Shown: piece by piece, positions 8,092-16,600 of the stretch | Layout: each line of letters opens with the position of its first letter | Numbering within the stretch: the stretch's first letter is position 1 | The notes under the pieces: generated by a model | Databases searched by the model: none | Seen by the model: only the letters and a program-made list of their open reading frames with translations | What the model was told of the DNA's origin: nothing | DNA from: CADCVW01 sp035644935 | GTDB taxonomy: Bacteria > Pseudomonadota > Alphaproteobacteria > Sphingomonadales > Sphingomonadaceae | DNA length: 58,502 bases | Assembly (NCBI GenBank): GCA_035644935.1 | Contig: DASQNO010000061.1 | Span: 1-58,502 of the forward strand | Direction: 5' to 3' | Made by a program: the position numbers and the translations under genes

Positions 8092-8960
8092 CGCCTTTCA
8101 TCACGCAGCTTCAACGGCGGGTCGGCCGTTTTCCGATCGAGATTCCCGCCGCCGCCGCGCTGGCGTTCGCCGTAGCGATGCTCGTCGTGGCGCTGCCCGA
8201 CTGGCGCTTCGAGAGCGGCGTGGCGGCAACCGGTCTGGGCAACGTGCTGCCGGCCGCGCAGCCGCCCTTGGGCACGACCGCGCGCATCGTCGTCGCGCTT
8301 GTGCTCGCGGCGATGGCGTTCCTGGTCGCATTATTCGGCCTGCGCGCGCTGGACGGCAAGCCGGATACGAGCGATTTTCCGGCCTTCCGTGCCGCCGACC
8401 TGCACCCGGATGCGCCGCGCCGCCGCCCGATCCTTGCCGGCGCCGAGTTCGGCACGCCGGTAGACGAGCCCGCCCCTCCGGCTCGCCGGCGCGCGCTGGT
8501 GGCCGAGACGCTGCCATCCTTTCTCGCGCCGCAGCCGCCGCAGATCGCGGATCTGGTGCCGGAGCCCGAGATGTTCCCGGCCAAGAAGAAGCGCGCCGAC
8601 CATGACGAGATAGACGGCACGGCCGGGCCGGAGGTCATGCGCGAGAGCCACGAACCTGCCGCGCGGGTCGAAACGGCCCCGGCCGCAGAGGTGCCGTCCT
8701 TTCTTCAGGCCCCCGCTCGCGACGTCGATGCCGTTCGCGCGCGCGAAGCCGAGGCCCGGCCGGACGATGCAGACGCGGACGATTGGCTGGATCAGGGACC
8801 GGAACGTGCCCCCGACCTCAGCGTCGCCAGTCTGATGCAGCGACTGGAAAGCGGCGTCGCCCGGCACGGCGGACGTCCACCCGCGGGCGCGACGGGTCCA
8901 TCGTCGGAAGACCTGCGCCGCGCGCTGGGCGATCTGAACCGGATGGGGGACCGCCGCTAG
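8088..8960 (+). CDS. Membrane protein with disordered acidic tail, function unknown
   Basis: 290 residues starting at GTG 8088, which overlaps the glycosyltransferase stop by 4 nt. Two hydrophobic helices are present, at about residues 17-36 (IPAAAALAFAVAMLVVAL) and 65-86 (IVVALVLAAMAFLVALFGL). After that the chain is low-complexity, rich in Pro, Ala, Asp and Glu. Its last 50 residues (SVASLMQRLESGVARHG, EDLRRALGDLNRMG) look helical and may form a binding segment. Coupling to the glycosyltransferase suggests a role in the same envelope or glycan pathway, but no known family is recognised. It converges on the next gene with a 4-nt overlap. Confidence 0.75.
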   Translation: MTPFITQLQRRVGRFPIEIPAAAALAFAVAMLVVALPDWRFESGVAATGLGNVLPAAQPPLGTTARIVVALVLAAMAFLVALFGLRALDGKPDTSDFPAFRAADLHPDAPRRRPILAGAEFGTPVDEPAPPARRRALVAETLPSFLAPQPPQIADLVPEPEMFPAKKKRADHDEIDGTAGPEVMRESHEPAARVETAPAAEVPSFLQAPARDVDAVRAREAEARPDDADADDWLDQGPERAPDLSVASLMQRLESGVARHGGRPPAGATGPSSEDLRRALGDLNRMGDRR

Positions 8961-9247
8961 GCCTCTTCGATCGTCAGCGCCTCGACGCTGATGTAAACGG
9001 CCCCGTCAAGGCCCGCCGGCGCTTCTGCAAAGATGTCGGCGACCAGCCGACCTGGGAGCTCGAAGAGGTGATCCGGTAGCCCGACGCTGAAACGCCGGGC
9101 GACGTCCCGATCCGTAAAGGCGAGCAGGACCTCGTGCCGCTCGCCGGCGAATGTTGCGCTGCACCAGGGCGTCGTTTCGCAGCTCACGACCGACGCTGCG
9201 GGAGCAAGCGCGAGCAGCGCGGCGATCAATTCTTCGGCCGTGCTCAT
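8957..9247 (-). CDS. Conserved small protein, function unknown
   Basis: 96 residues from ATG 9247 (MSTAEELIAALLALAPAAS). Sequence such as WCSATFAGERHEVLLAFTD and the acidic C-terminus look like a compact alpha/beta fold without membrane segments or a signal peptide. Its start overlaps the stop of the upstream 61-residue gene by ATGA, so the two are one translational unit. The pair diverges from an S24-type repressor. I do not know a function. The longer frame upstream to 9451 is shadowed by the small HTH-like gene and is rejected. Confidence 0.7.
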   Translation of the reverse strand: MSTAEELIAALLALAPAASVVSCETTPWCSATFAGERHEVLLAFTDRDVARRFSVGLPDHLFELPGRLVADIFAEAPAGLDGAVYISVEALTIEEA

Positions 9248-9429
9248 CGCGCGCTTTCCCGCGCCTGGATCGCCGCCTCGATGCGCGCCACCGTCGCGGC
9301 GCTCGGCTGCCGCCCCTTCTTCAGGTCGGCGACGAGCCGCGGATCGCCCAGCGCGTCGCGCCCGAATCGCGTCGGATAGCCGTCCGTGGCCCGCAGGTGC
9401 CGTTCGATCCTGCGCAAAATGGGGTGCAT
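9244..9429 (-). CDS. Small HTH-like DNA-binding protein
   Basis: 61 residues (MHPILRRIERHLRATDG...). The pattern hydrophobic helix, then YPTRFGRDALGDPRLVADLKKG and ATVARIEAAI resembles the short Cro/C1-like helix-turn-helix proteins seen in many alphaproteobacteria, in which FGR.A.GDP.FV.DL..GR forms the recognition helix. Small size and divergence from a repressor gene recall a Cro partner of a phage-type switch. It overlaps the following gene by 4 nt. The DNA-binding call is inferred from the pattern alone. Confidence 0.65.
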   Translation of the reverse strand: MHPILRRIERHLRATDGYPTRFGRDALGDPRLVADLKKGRQPSAATVARIEAAIQARESAR

Positions 9430-9454
9430 GATGTCCTCGCCGTCGAATCATTGT

Positions 9455-9514
9455 TTTCCTATCTTCGTAAGCAAAATCCTACTTGTCTAGGGATTTTCCT
9501 GCCTGTAGGGTGCT
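9455..9514. promoter_or_regulatory. Three operator-like repeats at 20-bp spacing between divergent regulators
   Basis: TCCTATC, TCCTACT and TCCTGCC begin at 9457, 9477 and 9497, exactly 20 bp apart (two helical turns). The middle copy is an imperfect palindrome (AATCCTA, 6 nt, TAGGGATT). The third overlaps the ribosome-binding region of the S24 gene. The placement fits cooperative binding by the repressor encoded at 9518. Confidence 0.55.
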
Positions 9515-9517
9515 TCT

Positions 9518-10162
9518 ATGTCCGACGACGATCCCCGTGGCGTGTTGGAGCGCATCGTTCGCGAACGCGGCGACGACTACGCCAATCTGTCCCGGCTGAT
9601 CGGCCGTAACTCCGCCTACATCCAGCAGTTCATCAAGCGCGGAACGCCGCGCAAGCTGGACGAGGCCGACCGCGCCAAGATCGCGCGCTACTTCGCCATC
9701 GACGAACAGCTGCTCGGCGGCCCGCCCACGGCTCCGGCGCGCGCCTCCGTCGCGGTGCCGCGGCTCGCGGTCGGCGCGTCGGCCGGCGCGGGCGCCCTGG
9801 TGGGGGAGGAGCCGGTCGACGGCCACTTCACCTTTGACGAGCGCTGGCTGCGCGACATGACTAAGGGCAAGCCGGAGGACCTGTCGATCATCCGCGTGTC
9901 GGGCGATTCGATGGTGCCGACCTTATCGGACGGCGACGACATCCTGGTCGACCGCGGTGACGGCGAGGCTGCCTTGCGCGACGGTATCTACGTGCTGCGC
10001 CGCGACGACACGCTGTCGGTCAAGCGCATCGCGGTGAACCCCGCCGGCCGCCGCGTCACGATCAAGAGCGACAATCCCGATTATCGCAGCTTCGCCGACG
10101 TCAAGCTCAGCGCCATCGCCATCATCGGCCGAGTCGTCTGGGCGGGGCGGCGGTTGGGCTAG
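9518..10162 (+). CDS. S24/LexA-like repressor with N-terminal HTH
   Basis: 214 residues. The N-terminal 60 residues form an HTH (YANLSRLIGRNSAYIQQFIKRG). A linker follows, then a C-terminal S24 peptidase fold with the nucleophile Ser131 in SGDSMVPTL and the general-base Lys169 in LSVKRI, about 38 residues apart as in LexA and CI. Such proteins repress genes and can self-cleave when RecA is activated; whether this one has an Ala-Gly or Cys-Gly cleavage site is plausible at ASAGAGA but not proven. It diverges from two very small genes across three evenly spaced repeats, and converges on the EAL gene with a 4-nt overlap. It could be a domesticated prophage regulator or a general stress regulator. 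Confidence 0.85.
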   Translation: MSDDDPRGVLERIVRERGDDYANLSRLIGRNSAYIQQFIKRGTPRKLDEADRAKIARYFAIDEQLLGGPPTAPARASVAVPRLAVGASAGAGALVGEEPVDGHFTFDERWLRDMTKGKPEDLSIIRVSGDSMVPTLSDGDDILVDRGDGEAALRDGIYVLRRDDTLSVKRIAVNPAGRRVTIKSDNPDYRSFADVKLSAIAIIGRVVWAGRRLG

Positions 10163-10947
10163 CCGCAGGCCCGAAGCGGCGGCGCGGCATCGAAGCGGAC
10201 CGTGGGCAGCGCCGCGAACGCCGGGCGCGCGAGCAGGAACCCCTGGATGTAGCGGATGCCGAGGTCGCGCAGCGCCCCCAGTTCGCCCTCGGTCTCCACG
10301 CCTTCGGCGACCAGCGTCACGCCCAGCGACCGGCACATGCCCGCAATGCCGCCGACGATGATCCGCCGCGGCAGGCTCGTGTCGATCCCCCGCACCAGTT
10401 CCATGTCGAGCTTGATGATGTTCGGCTGGAACCGCGCGAGGAGGTTGAGCCCCGCGTGGCCCGCGCCGAAATCGTCCAGCGCGGTCTGGAACCCCATCGC
10501 CTGGTAACTTTGCACGATGTGGGCGACGTGCGCGGGATCCACCATCTCCTCGTTTTCGGTGAACTCGAAGATCAGCCGGTCGACCGGGAAGTCGTTGGCG
10601 GCGGCGGTGCGCAGCGTCAGCTGGATGCAGGCCTTGGGCGAATAGACGGCGTTGGGCATGAAGTTGATCGACAGCTTTGCGTCGGATTGCAGCAACCCCG
10701 CCGCGACGGCACCTTCGATCGCCCGGACTCGGCATTGCTGATCGAAGGCGTATCGGTTGGTGGCCGTGACCTGATCCAGCACGCTGGCGGCCGGCTGCCC
10801 TTCCGATCCGCGGACCAGCGCCTCGTACGCGAACACGCGCCCCGCCTCGACGTCGACGATCGGCTGAAACGCGATGGCGAATTCGAAGCCCAGTGCCGCG
10901 CCGTCGCGGCAGCCTGAACAGGGTGAGGGAATCTTTGACGCGCCCAT
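10159..10947 (-). CDS. EAL-domain cyclic-di-GMP phosphodiesterase
   Basis: 262 residues, almost entirely a single EAL domain that hydrolyses c-di-GMP to pGpG. All the metal and substrate residues I can check are present: Glu42 in YEALVRG, Asn in INFMP, Glu in FEFTENEE, the Asp pair in LDDFGAGHAG, Lys in IIKLDMELVRG, Glu in VAEGVETEGE and Gln in YIQGFLLARP. An active enzyme is therefore expected. There is no membrane segment; a short N-terminal CSGC pair could bind a metal. It shares a 4-nt convergent overlap with the S24 repressor gene. The target process (motility, adhesion, exopolysaccharide) is not shown by the sequence. Confidence 0.92.
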   Translation of the reverse strand: MGASKIPSPCSGCRDGAALGFEFAIAFQPIVDVEAGRVFAYEALVRGSEGQPAASVLDQVTATNRYAFDQQCRVRAIEGAVAAGLLQSDAKLSINFMPNAVYSPKACIQLTLRTAAANDFPVDRLIFEFTENEEMVDPAHVAHIVQSYQAMGFQTALDDFGAGHAGLNLLARFQPNIIKLDMELVRGIDTSLPRRIIVGGIAGMCRSLGVTLVAEGVETEGELGALRDLGIRYIQGFLLARPAFAALPTVRFDAAPPLRACG

Positions 10948-11026
10948 GTCGATCTCGCTTGGGAAGACTCCGGCCTAACATGCTGCCGGTGAACAAATCG
11001 TTGTCCTAAGTTGCCGGCCCTATGGA

Positions 11027-11197
11027 TTACCGGACGGCGCGATCCCGCAGCCAGATGGCGACCGCCAGCAGCGTACCGAGGCCGAACCCCAGCAGGAGCC
11101 CGATGACCGGCTGCCCCAGCGCGCCGCCACCGAAGGTACCGACGATGCTGCCCAATGCGATCAGCGATCCGCCCGCGTTCGTGTTGCGTCTTGCCAT
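11027..11197 (-). CDS. Small glycine-rich membrane protein
   Basis: 56 residues from ATG 11197 (MARRNTNAGGSLIALGSIV). Two hydrophobic Gly-rich helices (GSLIALGSIVGTFGGGALG and IGLLLGFGLGTLLAVAIWL) are followed by a basic end (RDRAVR), so it is a two-pass inner-membrane protein. The glycine spacing resembles small AtpI-like or holin-like proteins, but no family can be assigned. It is isolated between the EAL gene and a divergent small gene. Confidence 0.55.
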   Translation of the reverse strand: MARRNTNAGGSLIALGSIVGTFGGGALGQPVIGLLLGFGLGTLLAVAIWLRDRAVR

Positions 11198-11319
11198 GCC
11201 GCGACTTAGCCGAGCCGCGGCGGCGGCGCCAGCGCGCGCGTTCCTCGCGGCGATGGTGAAGACGGTGTTGACGACACTCGTGCGCGGAACCGCAAGTCCC
11301 GATCGCCATAGCAGCGGCG

Positions 11320-11547
11320 ATGCACCCCCGGTCATCGTCACCCGCCTTTTTCCTCGCCGATCGCGGCGCCGCCGCCGATGCGGCCGGGCTGATGGCGCGT
11401 TTCGGCGAACATGCCCCGCTCGAAGCCGCCGCCCGCGCGGATCGCAGCCGGTTGTTGGGGAACGTCGCGCATTTTTGTCACTGGCGCCAGATCGAGCGCG
11501 CCATTCGTGCTTTGCGTGACCAAGATGTAACAGGTACGGTTCATTAG
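11320..11547 (+). CDS. Small conserved protein, function unknown
   Basis: 75 residues. The C-terminal half (LMARFGEHAPLEAAARADRS, then NVAHFCHWRQIERAI and TGTVH) has the feel of a small family common in sphingomonads, predicted helical and soluble. The start is uncertain: ATG 11320 is the upstream limit, and the conserved part begins near LMARFGE. No function is known to me. Confidence 0.55.
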   Translation: MHPRSSSPAFFLADRGAAADAAGLMARFGEHAPLEAAARADRSRLLGNVAHFCHWRQIERAIRALRDQDVTGTVH

Positions 11548-11568
11548 TCGCTCACCACCCCACGCCTA

Positions 11569-11582
11569 ACCGTTTGAACGGT
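11569..11582. promoter_or_regulatory. Small palindrome upstream of tamA
   Basis: ACCGTT-TG-AACGGT is a perfect 6-bp inverted repeat 36 nt before the tamA start. It could be an operator or a leader hairpin; nothing else supports either. Confidence 0.25.
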
Positions 11583-11618
11583 GGTGCTTTGCCGCCACCC
11601 TGTTTAGGCTTTGGCGGT

Positions 11619-13685
11619 ATGAGTTCCGGCACGAGGGGACGAAGGGCGCTCTACGCGACCGCCCTGGTCCTGATCTTCAGCCACGCGCCCGGCGCGTATG
11701 CGCAGACACCGCCCGTCGCGGGGGCCGCGCCGTCGGCCCCGCTGGCCGTCCCTTCCGCGGACCTGCTGGATGTCGCGATCGATCCCGCGGCGCCGCTCGA
11801 CCCTATGCCGTCCATCGACCTCGACTGGCCCGATATGGATGCGCCCGAGCCGCCGGACCCCGAGGCCCAGCCGATCGACCCCGCCGCGCCGCAGGTGGCG
11901 GAGGCCGCCACCACCGACGATAGTGCGGCGGAATTGCGCTATTCGGTCGTCGTCGAAGGTCTCGACGATCTGCCGCGCGAGGCGGAGATCCGCTCTCTGT
12001 TCGCGGCCAATTCGGCGCTCGACAAAGGCGACGACGATCCCGCCAACGCGGCGCAGCTCGATCGCCGCGCCAAGGGCGACGCGACGCTGTTGACGGAAGT
12101 CCTGCGCGCCAACGGTTATTACGATCCGGTGATCGCGACGCGGATCGAAAAGGCTCCCGCCGGGGCCACCCCGCCCAATCGCCTGCAGGTCATCCTGACC
12201 GCCACGCCGGGTCCGCAGTACCGTTTCTCCAGCATCGCCTTGCCCGGGCTCGACGCCGCCGGCGCGGACGCGGCGCCGATCCGCGAGGCGTTCGGCATCG
12301 ACGTGCCCGATCCGGTCATCGCCGCCGACGTGATCGCCGCCGAGATCGCCTTGAAACTCGAGTTGGGAAAGCGCGGCTATCCCTTTGCAAAGGTTGGAGA
12401 ACGCGACGTCGTCATCGATCACGAGGCGGATGCGGCGACGCTGAACCAGCCTGTCGACCCCAACGGTCGCCGCCGCTTCGGACAGATCAAGGTGACCGGC
12501 TCGCCGCCGTTTCCGCCCAAGCATGTCGGCATCATCGCGCGCTTCGAACAGGGCGAGGTGTACAGCCAGCCGCTGATCGACGACCTGCGCCGGGCGCTGA
12601 TCGCCACCGGCCTGATCGCCACCGCGCAGGTCACGCCGACGCCCACCGACGATCCCGAACTCGTCGACATCAACGTCGCGCTGACCTCCGCGCCCGTGCG
12701 TACCATCGCGGGGGAGGCGGGTTACGGCACTGGCGAAGGCTTCCGCGTCGAGGGCAGTTGGCAGCACCGCAATTTCTTCAATCCTGAAGGCGCCGTGACG
12801 GTTCGCGGCATCGCCGGAACGCAGGAGCAGCTCCTGTCCGCGTCGCTCCGCCGCAACAACTTCAAGCGGCGCGACCAAATCCTGACGGCGCAGATCGCCG
12901 CCAGCAATCTCAACCGGAACGCGTTTCGCGCCAAGAGCTTCACCCTTGCCGCAGGCATCGAGCGTCAGACCAACATCATCTGGCAGAAGAAATGGGTGTG
13001 GAGCGTCGGAGCGGAACTGATCGCCTCCGACGAGCGCGACACGATCGGGACGACGTCGATCACCCGGCGCCGCACCTTCTTCATCGGCGCCTTGCCGACA
13101 TCGCTGGGTTATGACGGGTCGGACGACCTGCTCGATCCCAAGCGCGGCTTCCGCTTGTCGGGCCGCTTGTCGCCCGAGGCCAGCTTCCAGGGCAGCGCCT
13201 TCGGCTATGTCCGCAGCCAGATCGACGGTTCGGTCTACTTTCCGTTCCGGGAAGACAAGATCGTCATCGCCAGCCGCGCCCGGATCGGCAGCATCGCCGG
13301 CGCCGGCCGGGATCGCATCGCGCCGTCGCGCCGCTTCTACGCGGGCGGCGGCGGATCGGTGCGCGGCTACGGCTTCCAGCGCATCGGCCCGCTCGACGCC
13401 AACAACGATCCGATCGGCGGGCGCAGCCTGGCCGAATTCAGCCTCGAGGGCCGCATCCGCCTGCCGTATTTCGGCGGCAATTTCGGGGTGGTGCCGTTCA
13501 TCGACGCCGGCACGATCTCCACCTCGCTCTACCCGCGCATCGGCGACCTGCGCGTCGGCGCGGGCGTGGGCTTGCGTTACTACAGCAACTTCGGTCCAAT
13601 CCGCATCGATGTCGGCGCGCCGCTCAATCCCCGCAAGGGCGACAGCCCCGTCGCGGTCTACGTCTCGCTCGGCCAGGCCTTCTAG
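11619..13685 (+). CDS. tamA: TamA-like outer-membrane assembly barrel (BamA/Omp85 family)
   Basis: 688 residues from ATG 11619. A signal peptide ends near AYA-QT (residue 28). A Pro/Asp-rich stretch follows, then POTRA-type domains (for example AELRYSVVVEGLDDL and RRRFGQIKVTGSPPF, about residues 105-365), and a C-terminal 16-strand-type barrel. The conserved lid-loop motif is seen as GGGGSVRGYGFQRIGPLD (around residue 581), and the last residues end in an aromatic, VYVSLGQAF, as barrel proteins do. TamA works with TamB to place autotransporters and other outer-membrane proteins or lipids. tamB begins one base after its stop. The frame upstream of 11619 lacks a signal-like start and is rejected. 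Confidence 0.93.
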   Translation: MSSGTRGRRALYATALVLIFSHAPGAYAQTPPVAGAAPSAPLAVPSADLLDVAIDPAAPLDPMPSIDLDWPDMDAPEPPDPEAQPIDPAAPQVAEAATTDDSAAELRYSVVVEGLDDLPREAEIRSLFAANSALDKGDDDPANAAQLDRRAKGDATLLTEVLRANGYYDPVIATRIEKAPAGATPPNRLQVILTATPGPQYRFSSIALPGLDAAGADAAPIREAFGIDVPDPVIAADVIAAEIALKLELGKRGYPFAKVGERDVVIDHEADAATLNQPVDPNGRRRFGQIKVTGSPPFPPKHVGIIARFEQGEVYSQPLIDDLRRALIATGLIATAQVTPTPTDDPELVDINVALTSAPVRTIAGEAGYGTGEGFRVEGSWQHRNFFNPEGAVTVRGIAGTQEQLLSASLRRNNFKRRDQILTAQIAASNLNRNAFRAKSFTLAAGIERQTNIIWQKKWVWSVGAELIASDERDTIGTTSITRRRTFFIGALPTSLGYDGSDDLLDPKRGFRLSGRLSPEASFQGSAFGYVRSQIDGSVYFPFREDKIVIASRARIGSIAGAGRDRIAPSRRFYAGGGGSVRGYGFQRIGPLDANNDPIGGRSLAEFSLEGRIRLPYFGGNFGVVPFIDAGTISTSLYPRIGDLRVGAGVGLRYYSNFGPIRIDVGAPLNPRKGDSPVAVYVSLGQAF

Positions 13686-16600
13686 GTGAACGCGCAGACC
13701 CCCATCGTCGCCGACACCCCTTCGGAAGTGCCGCGCTCGCGCTGGGGTTCGCGGCTGCTGAAATGGCTCCTAGGCCTTCTCCTGGCCCTGCTGCTACTCG
13801 CCGCCGGCGCGGTGATGTTCATCGACAGCGGCGCGGGCCACCGACTGATCGTCGACAAGATTGCGGGGCTGGCGCTCAAGAACGGTCTAAAGATCCGCAT
13901 CGGGCGCATCGAGGGGTCGATCTTCGGCAAGGCCCGCCTTCGGGACCTGCGCCTCTATGACGATCGCGGGCTGTTCCTGTCCTCGCCCGTGGTGGAGCTC
14001 GACTGGAACCCGACTGCCTACCTGTACAACGAGCTTTGGATCGACAGCCTTGAGGCTGACCTGGTCAAGCTGGACCGCTTGCCCAAATTTCGGCCGACGG
14101 AGACGAAGGGACCGCTGCTTCCCGAGTTCGACATCCACATCGGCCGCCTCGACATCAGGCGTTTGGCGATCGGCGCCGCCGTTACCGGCCGGCCGCGCGC
14201 CGGCCGCGTGGCGGGACATGCCGACATTCGCAGTGGCCGAGCGCTTGTCGACCTTCAGGCGCTGGTCGCGGACGGCGGCGACTTCCTAGCGCTTAAGCTG
14301 GACGCACAGCCCGACGCCAACCGGTTCGACGTCGACTTGCGCGTCGTCGCCCCGGCGGGCGGCGTCGCCGGTGCGATTGCCGGTACGCCGCGTCCGTTCC
14401 AACTGCAGGTCGCGGGCGACGGTTTGTGGACCGACTGGCGTGGCCGCGGGCTGCTCGACGTCTCCGGCAAGCGCGTCGCTAACCTCGCACTCAATGCGAA
14501 GCGCGGACAGTACAGCGTTGAAGGACTTGTCTCGCCCGAACCGTTCCTCAGCGGCCGGCTTGCCGCGCTGGCGGCACCGCGCGTCTCAGTCACCGGTACC
14601 GGGACCTTCCGTGAGCGCGTGCTCGACGGCCGCTTGTCCTTGCGCTCCGCGGCGTTGCGGGCGGAGGCGCGGGGCGGCGTCGATCTCGCCGGCAGCAGCT
14701 TCCGCCGGGTCGCCGTCGCGCTGGATGTCCTGGATCCCAAGGTCCTGCTGCCGTCGCTTCGCGCGGAGAAACTGCGCGCCACGGTGCTGCTCGACGGCGC
14801 GTTCGCCCGGGCGCGCTACGCGTACCGCATCACCGCCGCGCGCGCGCAGATCAATGCCACGGGGCTGGACGACGTGCGGATCGAAGGCCGCGGACAGCTG
14901 TCGCGCGAACCGATCGTCGTTCCGATGGATTTCCGCGCGCGGCGGGTGACGGGCGTCGGAACGGAGGCGGGCGGGCTTCTACAAAATCTGCGTATCCAAG
15001 GGCTTCTGCGGCTTTCCTCGGGAACTCTGACAGCGCAGAACCTTCGACTGACCTCCGACAAGCTCGCCGGGCGCCTGACGCTTCTCTTCAACTTTGCGAG
15101 CGGACGTTACGACATCGCGCTCTCCGGTTCGATCGGGCGCTACCAGATCCCCGGACTGGGCATCGTCGACGTGTCGAGCGAAGTGAAGATCGTTCGCGGC
15201 CCCGACGGTCGTCCGCAGCTCGTCGGCGTCGGCCGCGCCAACGTCCGGCGGCTGGACAACGCGTTCTTCCGCAACTTGGCGGGAGGCCTCCCGCGCATCG
15301 AGACCAATTTCTCGCGCGGGTCGGATGGCGTCGTCCGGTTCACGAACCTTCGGCTCGTCTCGCCAAAGCTGCGGGTGGTGGGGAACGGCTTTCGCCGCGT
15401 CGACGGTACGTTCTTCTTCGAAGGCTCGGGCCGCCAGGCCGAATACGGTCCGTTCCGCATCCGCTTCGACGGCCCGATCAGCCGTCCGCGGGTCGACCTG
15501 CAATTGGCGCGGCCAAACGACGCCGCCGGTTTGCGCAACGTCAGGCTGAGCCTGGTCCCGAACGCCACCGGCTTTGCGTACACGGCGTCGGGTCTTTCGA
15601 CGCTGGGTCCGTTCAGTTCCGAAGGCCGCATCCTGCTGCCCCGGGGCGGCGCGACGAGTTTCCAGATCGCGCGGCTGGATGTTTCCGGTACGCGACTCGC
15701 CGGTACGCTGCGATCGGACGTGGGCGGCTTCACGGGGCGTCTGTCGGTCAACGGCGGCGGGCTGCAGGGCGAGCTCCTCCTGCGGCCGCAAGGCGGTGTG
15801 CAGCGCGTTGAGGCGCATCTGGTCGCCAACAACGCGCGCTTCGCCGGACCGCCGCCGATCAGCATCGCATCGGGAAGGCTGGACGGCGTCTTCGTTCTCA
15901 ATCCTGGGGCGCTATCGATAGAAGCGACGGTGAACGCACAGGGCGTCAAGCGCGGCGATATCGAACTCGCCAGCCTGACGGCCACCGCCAGTATGCGCGG
16001 GGGCACGGGGCAGGTGCGCGCGACGTTCGCGGGTACGCGCGGTCAGGCTTTCCAGTTCCAGACGGTGGCGGACGTTTCGCCCAATCAGATCCGCGTCAAC
16101 GGCCGCGGCACGGTCGCGGGCCGCGCGATTGCGCTGACCAACACCGCGGTCCTTACACGGGCCGAAGGCGGCTGGCGGCTCGCGCCGACGACGCTGACGT
16201 TCAACGGCGGCGGGGCAACGATCGGCGGCCTGTTCGGCGGCGACCGAATCGAGCTCGACGCACGGCTGCGCAACATGCGTCTGAACGTGCTCGACATCGT
16301 CCGGCCGGACACGGGGCTTGGCGGCATCGCGTCGGGGACGCTGCGCTATGCCGAGGCGCGGGGTTCGGGCGTTCCCACTGGCCGCGCCGACATCCGTATC
16401 CGCGGTCTTACGCGCGCCGGGCTGGTCCTGTCATCAAAGCCGATCGACGTCGGAATCGCCGCCGCGCTCAACGGACAGACCGCGGCGATGCGCGCGGTTG
16501 TGGTCAGCGACAACCGCGTGATCGGGCGCGCGCAGGCCCGGCTGGCGCCGCTCGGCACGTCCGGCGGCATCACCGAACGGCTGCTTCGCGCGCCGATGAT

